This document shows, piece by piece, positions 25,960 to 34,418 of a stretch of DNA of 64,000 bases. The notes beneath the pieces are model-generated. The model ran no database searches. It had not been told where the DNA came from and saw only the letters and a program-made list of their open reading frames with translations. The number at the start of each line of letters is the position of its first letter. The stretch's first letter is position 1. The position numbers and the translations under genes were made by a program. This stretch comes from Pilimelia anulata (GTDB lineage: Bacteria > Actinomycetota > Actinomycetes > Mycobacteriales > Micromonosporaceae), in NCBI RefSeq assembly GCF_014647895.1, contig NZ_BMQB01000004.1, positions 62,001 through 126,000 of the forward strand. Direction: 5' to 3'.

Positions 25960-27018
25960 TCAGATCTTGTCGAGCTGGGCGAGCGCCTTGGTCTTCAGCG
26001 CGTCGGGCAGGACCGCGAAGTTGACCTCGGCGGCGATGTCCCGGCCGTCGTTGAGCAGGTACGTGATGAAGCCCTTGATGGCCTTGGCCTTGGCGGCGTC
26101 GTCGTACTTGGTCTTGACCAGCAGGAATGTCGGCGCGGTGATCGGGTACGCGCCCGCGCCGGCGGCGTTGAGCGGGCTGTAGCTGACGTCCGCGGCGACC
26201 TCGGCGCCGGCCAGCGCGGCGGTGGCCCCCTCCAGCGTCGGGGCGACGAACTCGCCGTTCTTGTTCTTCACCGCGGCGAAGGTCAGGCCGGTGGCCTTGG
26301 CGTCGCTCAGGTCCACGTAGCCGATCGCGCCGTTGCCCTGCTTGATGAGCTGGGCGACGCCGCTGTTCTTGGCGCCCGCCTGGGTGTCGGCCGGCCAGGC
26401 GACGGTGTCGCCGCTGCCGAGCTTCCACAGCGGCGAGGCCGCGGCCAGGTACTTGGTGAAGTTGCTGGTGGTGCCCGAGCCGTCCGACCGGTGCACGACC
26501 GTGATCGGGGTGGCCGGCAGGGTCACGCCGGCGTTGTCCGCGGCGATCGCCGGGTCGTTCCAGACCTTGACCTGGCGGGAGAAGACCTTCGCCAGCGTGT
26601 CCGGGCTGAGCTTGAGGTCGCTGACCCCGGTCAGGTTGTACGAGATGGTGATCGGCGCGGCCACCGTCGGGACGTACAGGAACTCGCCCGTCTTCGGGCC
26701 CTGCCCGTCCTTGACCAGGCTGTCGGTGCCGGCGAAGTCGGTGAGGCCCTTGCCGAACTCCTCCTTGCCCGTACCGGAGCCGACCGGGTTGTACGTGACG
26801 GTCAGCTTCGGCGCCGCGTCCTTGAACTTGGCGATGACCTCCTGGTAGTACGCGTCCGGGAAGCTGGCCCCCGACGCCTTCAGCTCGCCGGAGAGGTCGC
26901 CGAGGCCGCCGGCCGCCGGGTCGCTCGTTCCCTTGTCACCGTTGGAACAACCCGTCAGGGCCAGTGCGGCCAGCGCGAGACCGGCCAGACCGGCGCGGTA
27001 GCGCGTGTTGCGGTTCAC
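25960..27018 (-). CDS. pstS: phosphate-binding lipoprotein
   Basis: PstS, 352 residues, binds phosphate outside the membrane and delivers it to PstCA. The lipobox ALTGC gives a lipidated Cys near residue 24, then a Gly/Ser/Lys linker. Phosphate-binding blocks are visible: LKASGASFPDAYYQEVI, VTYNPVGSGTGKEEF, FAGTDSLV and VVHRSDGSGTTSNFTKYL. The GTG at 27018 is chosen over the ATG at 27060 because the signal peptide starts directly after it and GAGAGG precedes it. Its promoter region carries a four-unit PHO box. Confidence 0.96.
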   Translation of the reverse strand: MNRNTRYRAGLAGLALAALALTGCSNGDKGTSDPAAGGLGDLSGELKASGASFPDAYYQEVIAKFKDAAPKLTVTYNPVGSGTGKEEFGKGLTDFAGTDSLVKDGQGPKTGEFLYVPTVAAPITISYNLTGVSDLKLSPDTLAKVFSRQVKVWNDPAIAADNAGVTLPATPITVVHRSDGSGTTSNFTKYLAAASPLWKLGSGDTVAWPADTQAGAKNSGVAQLIKQGNGAIGYVDLSDAKATGLTFAAVKNKNGEFVAPTLEGATAALAGAEVAADVSYSPLNAAGAGAYPITAPTFLLVKTKYDDAAKAKAIKGFITYLLNDGRDIAAEVNFAVLPDALKTKALAQLDKI

Positions 27019-27076
27019 CTCAATGTGCCTCTCTGTCAGGGAGATGAACCAGCTAGCCACTGGCCCATCGAGTGCG

Positions 27077-27082
27077 AACGTA
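27077..27082 (-). promoter_or_regulatory. pstS -10 element
   Basis: TACGTT on the minus strand lies just downstream of the PHO box, which would then overlap the -35 region, as expected for activation by a PhoP/RegX3-type regulator. Confidence 0.45.
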
Positions 27083-27091
27083 GGGGCAGCA

Positions 27092-27131
27092 GGTGACCGG
27101 GGAAGTCGACCGAGTTGAACGCCCGGTGAAC
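27092..27131 (-). promoter_or_regulatory. PHO box, four 11-bp units, upstream of pstS
   Basis: Reading the minus strand from 27131, four 7-mers occur in exact 11-bp register: GTTCACC, GTTCAAC, TCGACTT and GGTCACC. The first, second and fourth match the actinobacterial PHO-box unit well. The position is right for control by the SenX3-RegX3 pair encoded at 50.6-52.6 kb. Confidence 0.8.
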
Positions 27132-27660
27132 AGGCAAAACCGTATGCGTGGCGTGCCCGGAAGGGTCACATGTCCGTTACGTGAATCGATTCCCGACATC
27201 AATGTCAACAGGTATATCGGTCAAAGCGGCGGACAGTGCGGACCGGCGAACCCGGCCGGTCGTAATCGGTTACGGCACGCATAGACGGAAACGAGATCCC
27301 GCCCCGTTCGGTAATCGGCGCGCGCCGATGCACACAGCGAGTGGGGCGGTCCGCGTCCGGACCGCCCCACTCGCTGGTAAGCACATGTGTCGTTGGTCAG
27401 CGCGCGATGGCTACCTCCGTCGTCGTGGGGCCGCCGGGACCTGGCGGCGCAAGGTGGAATAGTCGGCGCCCCGCCCGCGGGAGCGGGGGGAGCGGCTGAC
27501 CCGTCTGCGCTATACGCTAGGCAAACGCCGGCAAATCGGACAGCTAGCATTCGGCCACAAGCCCGCGTCGCGGAGCCAGGGGCGCGCGCCGGACGGCGGT
27601 CGATGTACGCCGGTCGACGTAACCCGACCGTGGCGGATCCGTGACGGAACGTGGTTCACT
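27132..27660. other. 529-bp intergenic region between pstS and mshD
   Basis: No convincing coding sequence is present; the minus-strand 109-codon frame at 27221-27550 lacks the codon bias of real genes here. The region is A+T-richer than its surroundings near 27170-27230, and contains a very stable isolated hairpin at 27336-27375. Confidence 0.5.
27336..27375. terminator. isolated strong hairpin
   Basis: A perfect 17-bp stem (27336-27352 with 27359-27375) has a 6-nt loop. It lies about 320 bp from both pstS and mshD, so it is not an obvious terminator of either. It could end an unannotated small RNA or read-through from mshD. Confidence 0.55.
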
Positions 27661-27687
27661 CCGGCGGCGTACGCGCGCCGCCGCCGG
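27661..27687 (-). terminator. terminator after mshD
   Basis: CCGGCGGCG (27661-27669) pairs with CGCCGCCGG (27679-27687) around a 9-nt loop, directly after the mshD stop. Confidence 0.5.
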
Positions 27688-27693
27688 CCCTCC

Positions 27694-28779
27694 TCAGTGG
27701 CGGTACTGCACGTCGGTGGTGTGCCGGACGAAGCCCAGCCGGGTGTACAGCCGGACCGCGGCGGCGTTCGCCTCGTCCACATAGAGCAGGACGGTGTCCA
27801 GCCCGCGCCCGCGCAGGTGGTGCAGCCCGGCCAGGGTGAGCGCGCGGCCGAGCCCGCGACCGTTCGCGGCCGGGTCGACGCCGAGCACGTACACCTCGCC
27901 CAGCGCCGCCGTGCCGCCCGCCGCGGGGTGCATCTTCGTCCAGTGGAAGCCGACCAGCGCGCCGTCGTCCACGCGCTCGGCCAGCAGGAAGCCGGCCGGG
28001 TCGAACCACGGCTCGGCCCGCCGCTGGGCCAGGTCGTCGGCCGTCCACGCGCCCTGCTCGGGGTGGCTGGCGAAGGCGCGGGCGTTGAGCGCCAGCCAGG
28101 CGGCGTCGTCGGCGTCGGGCACGTACGCCCGCAGCCGGACGCCGGCGGGCAGCTCCGGGGCCGCGGCGTCGTCGGTGAGCCGGCGGCGGAGCTGCCACAG
28201 CTCGCGGGCGCGGGCGAAGCCGAGGCGCAGGGCGAGCGCGCTCGCCGCCGGGTGGTCCCCGTGCGCCCACACGGCCAGCCCGCTACCGACCGTGCCGTCC
28301 CGCCGCACACCGCCCGCGCCATCGGCGCCGCCCGATCCGCCGGTGTCCGCCGCGGACACCGGGCCGCTCGGGGCGGCATCCGATCCGGCGGTGCCCGGTG
28401 CGGCGTCGGCGGTGCCCGGTGGGGTGGCGGTGGCGTCCGCCGCGGCTACCGGCGCGGGGCTCCCCGCCGCGCCCGGTGCCGATGCGGCGGCGAGGGCCGC
28501 CGTGGCCAGGGCGCGGCCGATGCCGCGGCGGCGCCACAGCGGGTGCACGACCCACTCGGCGCCGGTCGCCCCGAGGTGCGCGTACCCGACCACCTCGCCG
28601 GACTCCGTCCAGCGCGCGACCAGGTGGGTGCCGGCGCCGCCGTGCCGCAGCGCGAGCAGGGTGTGCTCGCTGAGCGCCGCGGCGCCGTCGGTGGTGTCGG
28701 CGAGGGCGGCGAGCGCGGCCACGGCGGCGATCAGCGTCGGGGTGGGGGCGGGTGCGGGCAGCACGGCGAAGGGCGTCAC
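27694..28779 (-). CDS. mshD: mycothiol synthase
   Basis: MshD acetylates Cys-GlcN-Ins with acetyl-CoA in the last step of mycothiol synthesis. The protein has two GNAT domains: the N-terminal one with WVVHPLWRRRGIGRALATAAL, the C-terminal one with GEVYVLGVDPAANGRGLGRALTLAGLHHLRGRG and YVDEANAAAVRLYTRLGF. At 361 residues it is longer than usual (about 300-315) because an Ala/Pro/Gly-rich insert of about 65 residues splits the first GNAT domain. The GTG at 28779 has TACGGT 6 nt upstream. Confidence 0.92.
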   Translation of the reverse strand: MTPFAVLPAPAPTPTLIAAVAALAALADTTDGAAALSEHTLLALRHGGAGTHLVARWTESGEVVGYAHLGATGAEWVVHPLWRRRGIGRALATAALAAASAPGAAGSPAPVAAADATATPPGTADAAPGTAGSDAAPSGPVSAADTGGSGGADGAGGVRRDGTVGSGLAVWAHGDHPAASALALRLGFARARELWQLRRRLTDDAAAPELPAGVRLRAYVPDADDAAWLALNARAFASHPEQGAWTADDLAQRRAEPWFDPAGFLLAERVDDGALVGFHWTKMHPAAGGTAALGEVYVLGVDPAANGRGLGRALTLAGLHHLRGRGLDTVLLYVDEANAAAVRLYTRLGFVRHTTDVQYRH

Positions 28780-28785
28780 CGCCCC

Positions 28786-28791
28786 ACCGTA
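28786..28791 (-). promoter_or_regulatory. -10 element for mshD
   Basis: TACGGT on the minus strand lies exactly 6 nt before the GTG at 28779. Confidence 0.6.
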
Positions 28792-28873
28792 GCCACCGCC
28801 GCGCCCGCCCGCCGCCGCCCCGACCACCGCGGCACCGCCGGCTCCCCGACCCACCCGCACCGACCGCACATCG

Positions 28874-28933
28874 CGACCACCGACGGGAGCCCCGACCCCG
28901 ACCACCGACGGCCCCGACGCCGACCACCGACGG
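28874..28933. repeat. three copies of a 13-bp direct repeat
   Basis: CGACCACCGACGG occurs at 28874, 28899 and 28921, between glnR and mshD. Spacing is 25 and 22 bp. It may be a minor slippage product; no function is evident. Confidence 0.6.
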
Positions 28934-28965
28934 GAGCGCGGCGAGAGTGCGGCCGGCGGTGCCGG

Positions 28966-29676
28966 TCAGGTGCGGGCCGGCTCGGCGTCCGGGACCGCGC
29001 GCGGCGGCGGCACGACGAACTTGTACCCCACCTGCCGCACCGTCCCGATCATCGCCTCGTGCTCCGGCCCGAGCTTGGCCCGCAGCCGCCGGACGTGCAC
29101 GTCCACCGTTCGGGTGCCGCCGAAGTAGTCGTACCCCCACACCTCGCGCAGCAACTGGTCCCGGCTGAACACCCGCCCCGGGTGCTGGGCGAGGAAGCGC
29201 AGCAGCTCGAACTCCTTGTACGTCAGGTCCAGCGGCCGCCCGCGCAGCCGCGCCGCGTACGTCTGGGGGTCGATCGTCAGGTCCCCGGCCCGCACCGGCC
29301 CGCCGGCCGCGCCCCCGTCGGGGTCCTCGGCGCGCAGCCGGCCGACGGCGAGCCGCAGCCGGGCCTCGACCTCGGCCGGGCCGGCGCCGGTGAGCAGGAC
29401 GTCGTCGATGCCCCAGTCGGCCCGGACGACCGCCAGCCCGGCGTCGTCGACGACGGCGAGCAGGGGTACGGACAGGCCGGTGTGCCGCAGCATCCGGCAG
29501 GTCGCGCGGGCCTCGGCGAGGTCGGCCCGGGCGTCCACGAGGAGGGCGTCGGCCTCCGGCGCGGCGACCAGCTCGCGCACGTCCCGGTCGGCGGTGCGGA
29601 CGACGTGGCCGAGCAGGTCGAGCGCCGGCAGCACGGCGGCGGCATCGACCGTGGCCGTCAGCACCAGCAGGCGCAC
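28966..29676 (-). CDS. glnR: GlnR nitrogen regulator (OmpR type)
   Basis: GlnR is the orphan OmpR-type regulator of nitrogen metabolism in actinobacteria, 236 residues here. The receiver-like domain contains the GlnR hallmark [25 protein letters not shown]. The winged helix is almost invariant: [59 protein letters not shown]. There is no adjacent kinase, as expected. GTG 29676 is chosen because GGAGGTGG sits at ideal spacing and the family N-terminus begins there. Confidence 0.95.
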   Translation of the reverse strand: MRLLVLTATVDAAAVLPALDLLGHVVRTADRDVRELVAAPEADALLVDARADLAEARATCRMLRHTGLSVPLLAVVDDAGLAVVRADWGIDDVLLTGAGPAEVEARLRLAVGRLRAEDPDGGAAGGPVRAGDLTIDPQTYAARLRGRPLDLTYKEFELLRFLAQHPGRVFSRDQLLREVWGYDYFGGTRTVDVHVRRLRAKLGPEHEAMIGTVRQVGYKFVVPPPRAVPDAEPART

Positions 29677-29883
29677 CGTTCCCACCTCCGTCCCCCGCGC
29701 GGGCGGTGCGCTGCGCACCGGCGCCGTCACCGGCCGCGCCGCGGGCCCCGGCCGGGCGGCGGTCCGGCCCCCGGCGGACCGGCCGGCGGACCGGCCGCCG
29801 CGGCGGGGCGGAAGCTCAGACCCCCGAGAATAGCGGCCGCGCCGCGCACCGGGCTCGACCGCGCGTCTGGCACCATCGACTGC

Positions 29884-30894
29884 GTGACCCCCTCCAGAAC
29901 TGACGCCGGCTCCGACCCGTGGGCCGATGACGACCCCGCGCTGACCGGCGCTCGCGCCCCGGCGGGGGCCGCGCGGGAGGTGGCGGAGGACCCGCGGGTC
30001 ACGGCCGAGGCGGCCCGGGTCGAGGCGGCCCGGGAGGCCAAGTCGGCCGAGCCCGTACCGGTCTCGCCGGTGCTCTCGGTCGCCGTGGCCGCGTTCGCCG
30101 CGCTGCTCGCGGTGGGCCTCACGCTGGGCGCGCAGGGGATCGGGCTGGGGTCGGGGCGGCTGCCGTACGTCGCGGTGATCCTCGGGGTGCAGTTGCTGTT
30201 CATCCTCGCCTCGACGATGGCGATGCGCCCGCCCGCGCTGCCGGCCGTGTTCGGCGTGTCACTGCTCGTGGCGCTCGGCGCCGACCTGGGCGCGGTGCTG
30301 CCGGACGAGGCGTCCCTGGCGCCGCTCGGCCTGGTTGCGGCGGCGGGCTTCGGGCTGGCCGTACTGGCGCAGCTGCTGCGCCGCGCGGACCGCGAGCGGG
30401 TCACCGAGTCCCTCGGCGCCACCCTCATGATCATGATTGGCGTGGTGGCGTTCGCCACACTGGTGGTACTGACCCGGACGCCCGCCGGTACCCAGACGAT
30501 CACGCTCTGCGTGACCGCCGCCGGGGTCGGCCTGGTCGTCGCCCGGCTCACCGACCCGATCTCCGCGACGCCGCGGCTGGCCCCGCAGGTGCCGCGGGGC
30601 GCGCTGGGCGTCGTCATCGGCGCGATGACCGGTACGGCGGCCGGTGCCCTGCTCGGCAGCTACCTGATCAGCCCGTTCAGCCCGACCAACGGTGCCGTCC
30701 TCGGGCTGCTGTGCGCCTGCGCGGCGGTGCTCACCGACCTCGGCGCCAACTACGCCGAGGCCGGGCGGCAGATGGCGGGGGACCCGCCGACCTTCTGGAT
30801 CGCCCGGCACATGCAGGGCCCGATCGCCGGGTTCGCGCTCGCCGCGCCGGTCGCATATGTGGGGAACGCCCTATTCCTCTTGCCGACCGGCTGA
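29884..30894 (+). CDS. multi-pass membrane protein of unknown function
   Basis: I do not recognise this 336-residue protein. A charged, Ala/Glu-rich cytoplasmic N-terminus (about 60 residues) is followed by about eight hydrophobic segments and a loop with [28 protein letters not shown] near the C-terminus. It has no catalytic motif I can name. It is divergent from glnR, so nitrogen-related control is possible but not shown. Start GTG 29884; a weak CACCAT lies 7 nt upstream. Confidence 0.75.
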   Translation: MTPSRTDAGSDPWADDDPALTGARAPAGAAREVAEDPRVTAEAARVEAAREAKSAEPVPVSPVLSVAVAAFAALLAVGLTLGAQGIGLGSGRLPYVAVILGVQLLFILASTMAMRPPALPAVFGVSLLVALGADLGAVLPDEASLAPLGLVAAAGFGLAVLAQLLRRADRERVTESLGATLMIMIGVVAFATLVVLTRTPAGTQTITLCVTAAGVGLVVARLTDPISATPRLAPQVPRGALGVVIGAMTGTAAGALLGSYLISPFSPTNGAVLGLLCACAAVLTDLGANYAEAGRQMAGDPPTFWIARHMQGPIAGFALAAPVAYVGNALFLLPTG

Positions 30895-30896
30895 CT

Positions 30897-30941
30897 TAGG
30901 ATACTCACACCCGTCTATTAAATATTCATTAATTGGTGAAC
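30897..30941 (+). promoter_or_regulatory. A+T-rich promoter region of DUF2993 gene
   Basis: TAGGAT at 30897 and the TATTAA-rich stretch at 30916-30932 form the only strongly A+T-rich island nearby. The exact -10 cannot be fixed. Confidence 0.35.
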
Positions 30942-31715
30942 ATGGCTCACTCACACGCGCCCGACGCGCCGCGCCCCAAGCGGCGCCGGGTCGTCAAGAC
31001 CCTCCTCATCCTGCTGATCGTTCTCGGCTCGCTGGTCGGCCTGGACAAGTTCGCCGCGATGGTCGGCGAGGAGCAGATCGGCAAGACCATCCACGACCGG
31101 CTGATCACCCGGCAGGTCACGGCCAGCGACCCCACGGTCCGGGTCCGCGGCTTCCCGTTCCTCTGGCAAGTGCTCACCGGCGAGTACCGGCAGGTGGACG
31201 TCACCCTGACCGACGTCCGCGCCGAGGGCGTCCGGCGGAGCGCGTCGGCGGTCCGGCTGCCCCGGCTGGCCGTCAGCTTCCGCGACGTGCGGGCCCGGCT
31301 GGACCAGATCCTCGACGGCGGCGACATGGTCGCCAAGACGATGACCGGGACCGCCCTGATCGACTACCCGACCGTCGCCACGCTGGCCAACCAGCCCGGC
31401 CTGGAGCTGTCCGGCGTCGACGGCAAGCTGCGCGCCCGGCTGCCGGTCTCGCTGTTCGGCCGCGACTTCACCGTCGTCGGCATCGGCCGGCTGGAGCCGG
31501 ACGAGGACACGATCGGCATCCGGTTCGAGCAGGTCACCGTCGAGGGCGACCGGGTCGACGCGAGCGTCCGGGACGCCGTCCGCGACTTCGGCTCGAAGAT
31601 GTCGATCGACCTCCAGCTCCCCGACCTGCCCTTCCCGCTCACGATCGAGCGGGTCGAGCCGGGCCCGGACGGGCTGACGATCACCGGGACGACGACGGAC
31701 GTATCGCTGCGCTGA
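30942..31715 (+). CDS. DUF2993 domain secreted/membrane protein
   Basis: This 257-residue protein has a basic N-terminus (PKRRRVVKT), one membrane segment (LLILLIVLGSLVGLDKFAAM) and an extracytoplasmic DUF2993 (LmeA-like) domain. Blocks such as VRVRGFPFLWQVLTGEYRQVDVTL are typical. LmeA of mycobacteria helps mature lipomannan, so a cell-envelope role is plausible. The upstream 50 bp is strikingly A+T-rich for this genome. Start alternatives are GTG 30936 and TTG 30933. Confidence 0.8.
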   Translation: MAHSHAPDAPRPKRRRVVKTLLILLIVLGSLVGLDKFAAMVGEEQIGKTIHDRLITRQVTASDPTVRVRGFPFLWQVLTGEYRQVDVTLTDVRAEGVRRSASAVRLPRLAVSFRDVRARLDQILDGGDMVAKTMTGTALIDYPTVATLANQPGLELSGVDGKLRARLPVSLFGRDFTVVGIGRLEPDEDTIGIRFEQVTVEGDRVDASVRDAVRDFGSKMSIDLQLPDLPFPLTIERVEPGPDGLTITGTTTDVSLR

Positions 31716-31801
31716 CCCGCGAATCGCCCCGAACCTGGATAATCGGCCCTGTGGCCGGGTCATCGGCCCGGACGGGTCACACCTCCAGCGAAGGGTTGCG
31801 C

Positions 31802-32644
31802 ATGAGCCGGGACACCGCCCTCGTCTCCGCCGACTGGGCCGAGGAGCACCTGGGCGCCGACGGCGTCGTCTTCGTCGAGGTCGACGAGGACACCACGGTG
31901 TACGACAAGGCCCACCTGCCGGGCGCCGTGCGGCTGGACTGGCGCACGGACCTGCAGGACCCCGTGCGCCGGGACTTCGTGAACCGGGAGCAGTTCGCGG
32001 CGCTGCTCTCGGCCCGCGGCATCGCCACCGACGACACGGTGGTGCTGTACGGGGGGAACAACAACTGGTTCGCGGCCTACGCGTACTGGTACTTCACCGT
32101 GTACGGCCACGCCGACGTCCGGCTCCTCGACGGCGGCCGCAAGCGCTGGGAGCTGGACGGGCGGCCGATGGACGACCTCCCGGTCAGCCGGCCGGCCACC
32201 GCGTACGCCGCGGGGGAGCCGGACCGCACCCTGCGCGCCTTCCGGGACGACGTGCTCGGGGCGCTCGGCTCCTGCAACCTGGTCGACGTACGCTCGCCGG
32301 ACGAGTACGCCGGCCGGCTGCTCGCCCCGGCCCACCTGCCCCAGGAGCAGTCGCAGCGGCCGGGCCACATCCCGACCGCGGTGAGCGTGCCGTGGTCCCG
32401 GGCGGCGAACGAGGACGGCACGTTCAGGGACGACGACGAGCTGCGCGCGTTGTACGCCGACCTGGACCCGGACCGGCCCACGATCGCCTACTGCCGGATC
32501 GGGGAGCGATCGGCTCACACCTGGTTTGTGCTCAGAGAACTGCTGGGAATGTCGAACGTACGGAACTACGACGGCTCCTGGACGGAGTACGGCTCGCTCG
32601 TCGGCGTGCCGGTGGCACTGGGGGACCGACCCGGGGAGGCATGA
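31802..32644 (+). CDS. thiosulfate sulfurtransferase (rhodanese)
   Basis: This 280-residue tandem-rhodanese protein transfers sulfane sulfur from thiosulfate to an acceptor such as cyanide or thiols. The first domain is structural; the second has the active-site loop IAYCRIGERSAHTW with the catalytic Cys. It resembles the CysA/SseA type of actinobacteria. The DUF1416 gene follows in ATGA overlap, the same pairing as cysA2-sseC2 of M. tuberculosis. No typical leaderless -10 is seen. Confidence 0.92.
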   Translation: MSRDTALVSADWAEEHLGADGVVFVEVDEDTTVYDKAHLPGAVRLDWRTDLQDPVRRDFVNREQFAALLSARGIATDDTVVLYGGNNNWFAAYAYWYFTVYGHADVRLLDGGRKRWELDGRPMDDLPVSRPATAYAAGEPDRTLRAFRDDVLGALGSCNLVDVRSPDEYAGRLLAPAHLPQEQSQRPGHIPTAVSVPWSRAANEDGTFRDDDELRALYADLDPDRPTIAYCRIGERSAHTWFVLRELLGMSNVRNYDGSWTEYGSLVGVPVALGDRPGEA

Positions 32645-32967
32645 TCATGGTGGTGTCGGCGGTGAGCGGGTGTGCCGCTCCGTTGCAGGAGGCACCCCTG
32701 CCCGCGGGAGTGGATGTGACCAGGGACACGGTGATCAGCGGCATCGTGCGCGCGGGCGGGGCGCCCGTCGGCGGCGCGTACGTCCGGCTGCTGGACCATA
32801 CCGGCGAGTTCGCCGCCGAGGTCGTCACCTCGGCGGCCGGCGAGTACCGGTTCTTCGCCGCGCCCGGCGACTGGACGCTGCGCGTGCTGTCCCGGTCCGG
32901 CAACGCCCGGGCGCGGCTGACCGCGGTACCCGGCATCAACCCCACCGACATCACCGTCGCCGCCTGA
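32641..32967 (+). CDS. DUF1416 protein (SseC-like)
   Basis: This 108-residue protein matches DUF1416, the SseC partner of the sulfurtransferase. The middle (VISGIVRAGGAPVGGAYVRLLDHTGEFAAEVVTSAAGEYRFFAAPGDWTLRVL) looks like a carboxypeptidase-regulatory-like beta-sandwich, and a CAAP near residue 11 offers a Cys. The start ATG overlaps the rhodanese stop by 4 nt, so the products are probably made together. Its biochemical role in sulfur metabolism is not established. Confidence 0.88.
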   Translation: MIMVVSAVSGCAAPLQEAPLPAGVDVTRDTVISGIVRAGGAPVGGAYVRLLDHTGEFAAEVVTSAAGEYRFFAAPGDWTLRVLSRSGNARARLTAVPGINPTDITVAA

Positions 32968-33034
32968 CCCGCGCGCCCCGGCAGCCCCCGGCGCGGCCCG
33001 CCCGCGGGCCGGCGGGGCGCCCGGGCCGCGGCAC

Positions 33035-33040
33035 TACGAT
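33035..33040 (+). promoter_or_regulatory. -10 element for gene at 33047
   Basis: TACGAT lies exactly 6 nt before the GTG at 33047. Confidence 0.55.
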
Positions 33041-33046
33041 GGCGCG

Positions 33047-33871
33047 GTGACCGAGGGATCCGCCGCGCCGCCGCCGACCGTCCCCCGGCCGTGGCGGCGG
33101 GTGCTGGTCGCCGCCGCCGTCGCCTGGGGCCTGCTGCTGGCCCTCCTCGGGTACCGGTCCGCCGCCGACGGCCCGGCCACCGTCCGCGAGCAGCGCCCGG
33201 TCGCCGCCGCCGCCCCGACCGTCGACCGCGCCACCGTCGAGGTCGCCCGCGCCGCCGCGGCGGCCGGTGCCCCGTTTGTCCTGGACCCGGCCCGGCTCCG
33301 GAGCTGCGACCTCACCCCGCTGCGCCCCGGCGCCGCGCTCGACCGCGAGCTGACCGTCGTCGCCCCCGGCGGGGACGCCGCCGCCCTGCTCGCCGCCCTG
33401 CGCCGGGCCCTCCCCGCCGGGTACGGGGCCAGCCTCGGCCGGTCCGCGGACGGCCCGCGGCTGGCCGCCGACGCCGGCGACTTCGTCGCGCTGACGGCCG
33501 CGGCGTCCGGGCCGGCGATCGCGGTCCTGATCTCCACCGGCTGCCGCCCGGCCTCGCCCGGCTGGACCCCGGCCCCACCGGCCGACGGGTCGGCCGACGC
33601 CGCGATCCCCGGCCTGGCCGGCTGGCTGGCCGGCGGCGACCCGGTCCGGGTCCTGGTCCGGCTGCCGGACGGGCGCGCGGCCAGCTCGGTCACCGTCGAG
33701 GGCGCGCCGCTGCCGTCCGGCGACGGGCTCGCCGCCCGGCTCGGCCGCCCGCTGCCGGGCACGCCGCAGCGGTGGGTGCGCGGGGCGGGCGGCGCGGCGC
33801 TGCTGTGGGAGCGCAGCGGCGACCGCCTGCGGGTCACCCACAGCGGCTACGAACCACCCGCCGCGAGCTGA
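33047..33871 (+). CDS. membrane-anchored protein of unknown function
   Basis: I do not recognise this 274-residue protein. One N-terminal membrane anchor (WRRVLVAAAVAWGLLLALLGY) is followed by an extracytoplasmic Ala/Gly-rich region with two cysteines (RSCDLTPL and STGCRPAS) that could form a disulfide. It lies between the sulfurtransferase pair and a convergent DsrE gene, which begins 8 bp beyond its stop; a link to sulfur chemistry is only suggested by position. Confidence 0.7.
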   Translation: MTEGSAAPPPTVPRPWRRVLVAAAVAWGLLLALLGYRSAADGPATVREQRPVAAAAPTVDRATVEVARAAAAAGAPFVLDPARLRSCDLTPLRPGAALDRELTVVAPGGDAAALLAALRRALPAGYGASLGRSADGPRLAADAGDFVALTAAASGPAIAVLISTGCRPASPGWTPAPPADGSADAAIPGLAGWLAGGDPVRVLVRLPDGRAASSVTVEGAPLPSGDGLAARLGRPLPGTPQRWVRGAGGAALLWERSGDRLRVTHSGYEPPAAS

Positions 33872-33879
33872 CCGCGGCC

Positions 33880-34248
33880 TCAGTAGACGAGCGGGCGGGC
33901 GCCGTCGGCCAGGCACTCCTCGACGAACGCCGCCGCGCCCGCGATCCGGACGCCCGGCAGCAGGTCCGCCCCCGTCAGCTCCCGGCGGGCCGCGCACTGC
34001 GTGCACACCGTCACCGTGCCGGCGGTGAGGACCGCGGCGAGCAGGTCGTCCAGCGGCGCCGAGTGCGGCAGCGCGAACTCCGCCGCCCGCCCCGGCACCG
34101 CGAGCCACGCCGACTCGCCGGTCAGCCACAGCGAGACGGGCACGCCCGCCGCCGCGGCGGTCGCCGCGACGGTGAACGCCTGCGCGCACCGCTCGGGCGC
34201 GTCGGTACCGGCGGTGGCTTTGACGACGAGCGAGGGGTTGTCGGCCAT
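33880..34248 (-). CDS. DsrE-family protein
   Basis: This 122-residue protein has the DsrE/DsrF/YchN fold, used by sulfur-relay proteins. It opens with LVVKATAGTDAPERCAQAFTVAATAAAAGVPVSLWLTGESAWLA, typical for the family, and has cysteines in TVTVCTQCAARREL at the position where many DsrE proteins hold their active cysteine. The proximity to sseA and sseC supports a sulfur-carrier role. The ATG at 34248 has TAAGCT 6 nt upstream. Confidence 0.85.
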   Translation of the reverse strand: MADNPSLVVKATAGTDAPERCAQAFTVAATAAAAGVPVSLWLTGESAWLAVPGRAAEFALPHSAPLDDLLAAVLTAGTVTVCTQCAARRELTGADLLPGVRIAGAAAFVEECLADGARPLVY

Positions 34249-34254
34249 GCCGAC

Positions 34255-34264
34255 AGCTTAGGAT
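34255..34264. promoter_or_regulatory. overlapping divergent -10 elements
   Basis: TAAGCT (minus, 34255-34260) and TAGGAT (plus, 34259-34264) share two bases. The first sits 6 nt before the DsrE ATG; the second 10 nt before the ATG of the small membrane peptide. The two promoters cannot be occupied at once. Confidence 0.55.
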
Positions 34265-34274
34265 GGTGGCCATC

Positions 34275-34376
34275 ATGGTGACCGAGGTCGGGTTCGTCAG
34301 CCTGCTCGTCGCGGCGTTCGGGGCGCTCGCCGGCGGCCTGGCGTACCTCGCGGTCCGGCTGATCCGCGGCCGCTAG
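34275..34376 (+). CDS. 33-residue single-pass membrane peptide
   Basis: A short ORF runs from ATG 34275 (or ATG 34263, 37 residues) to TAG 34374-34376. It encodes MVTEVGFVSLLVAAFGALAG then a continued hydrophobic stretch and a basic end (VRLIRGR), so it is a plausible single-span peptide with a positive-inside C-terminus. Third positions are nearly all G or C. It fits between divergent DsrE and the nitrobindin-like gene; function unknown. Confidence 0.6.
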   Translation: MVTEVGFVSLLVAAFGALAGGLAYLAVRLIRGR

Positions 34377-34406
34377 CCGGCCGCCCCGCCGCGCGCGGAT
34401 GGCGCG

Positions 34407-34412
34407 TATCCT
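34407..34412 (+). promoter_or_regulatory. -10 element for nitrobindin-like gene
   Basis: TATCCT lies exactly 6 nt before the GTG at 34419. Confidence 0.6.
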
Positions 34413-34418
34413 CGCCGG

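Noticed and set aside
27221..27550. 109-codon minus-strand ORF in the pstS-mshD gap
   Set aside because: Third positions are not GC-biased as in genuine genes here, it spans the 17-bp hairpin, and no start signal is present.
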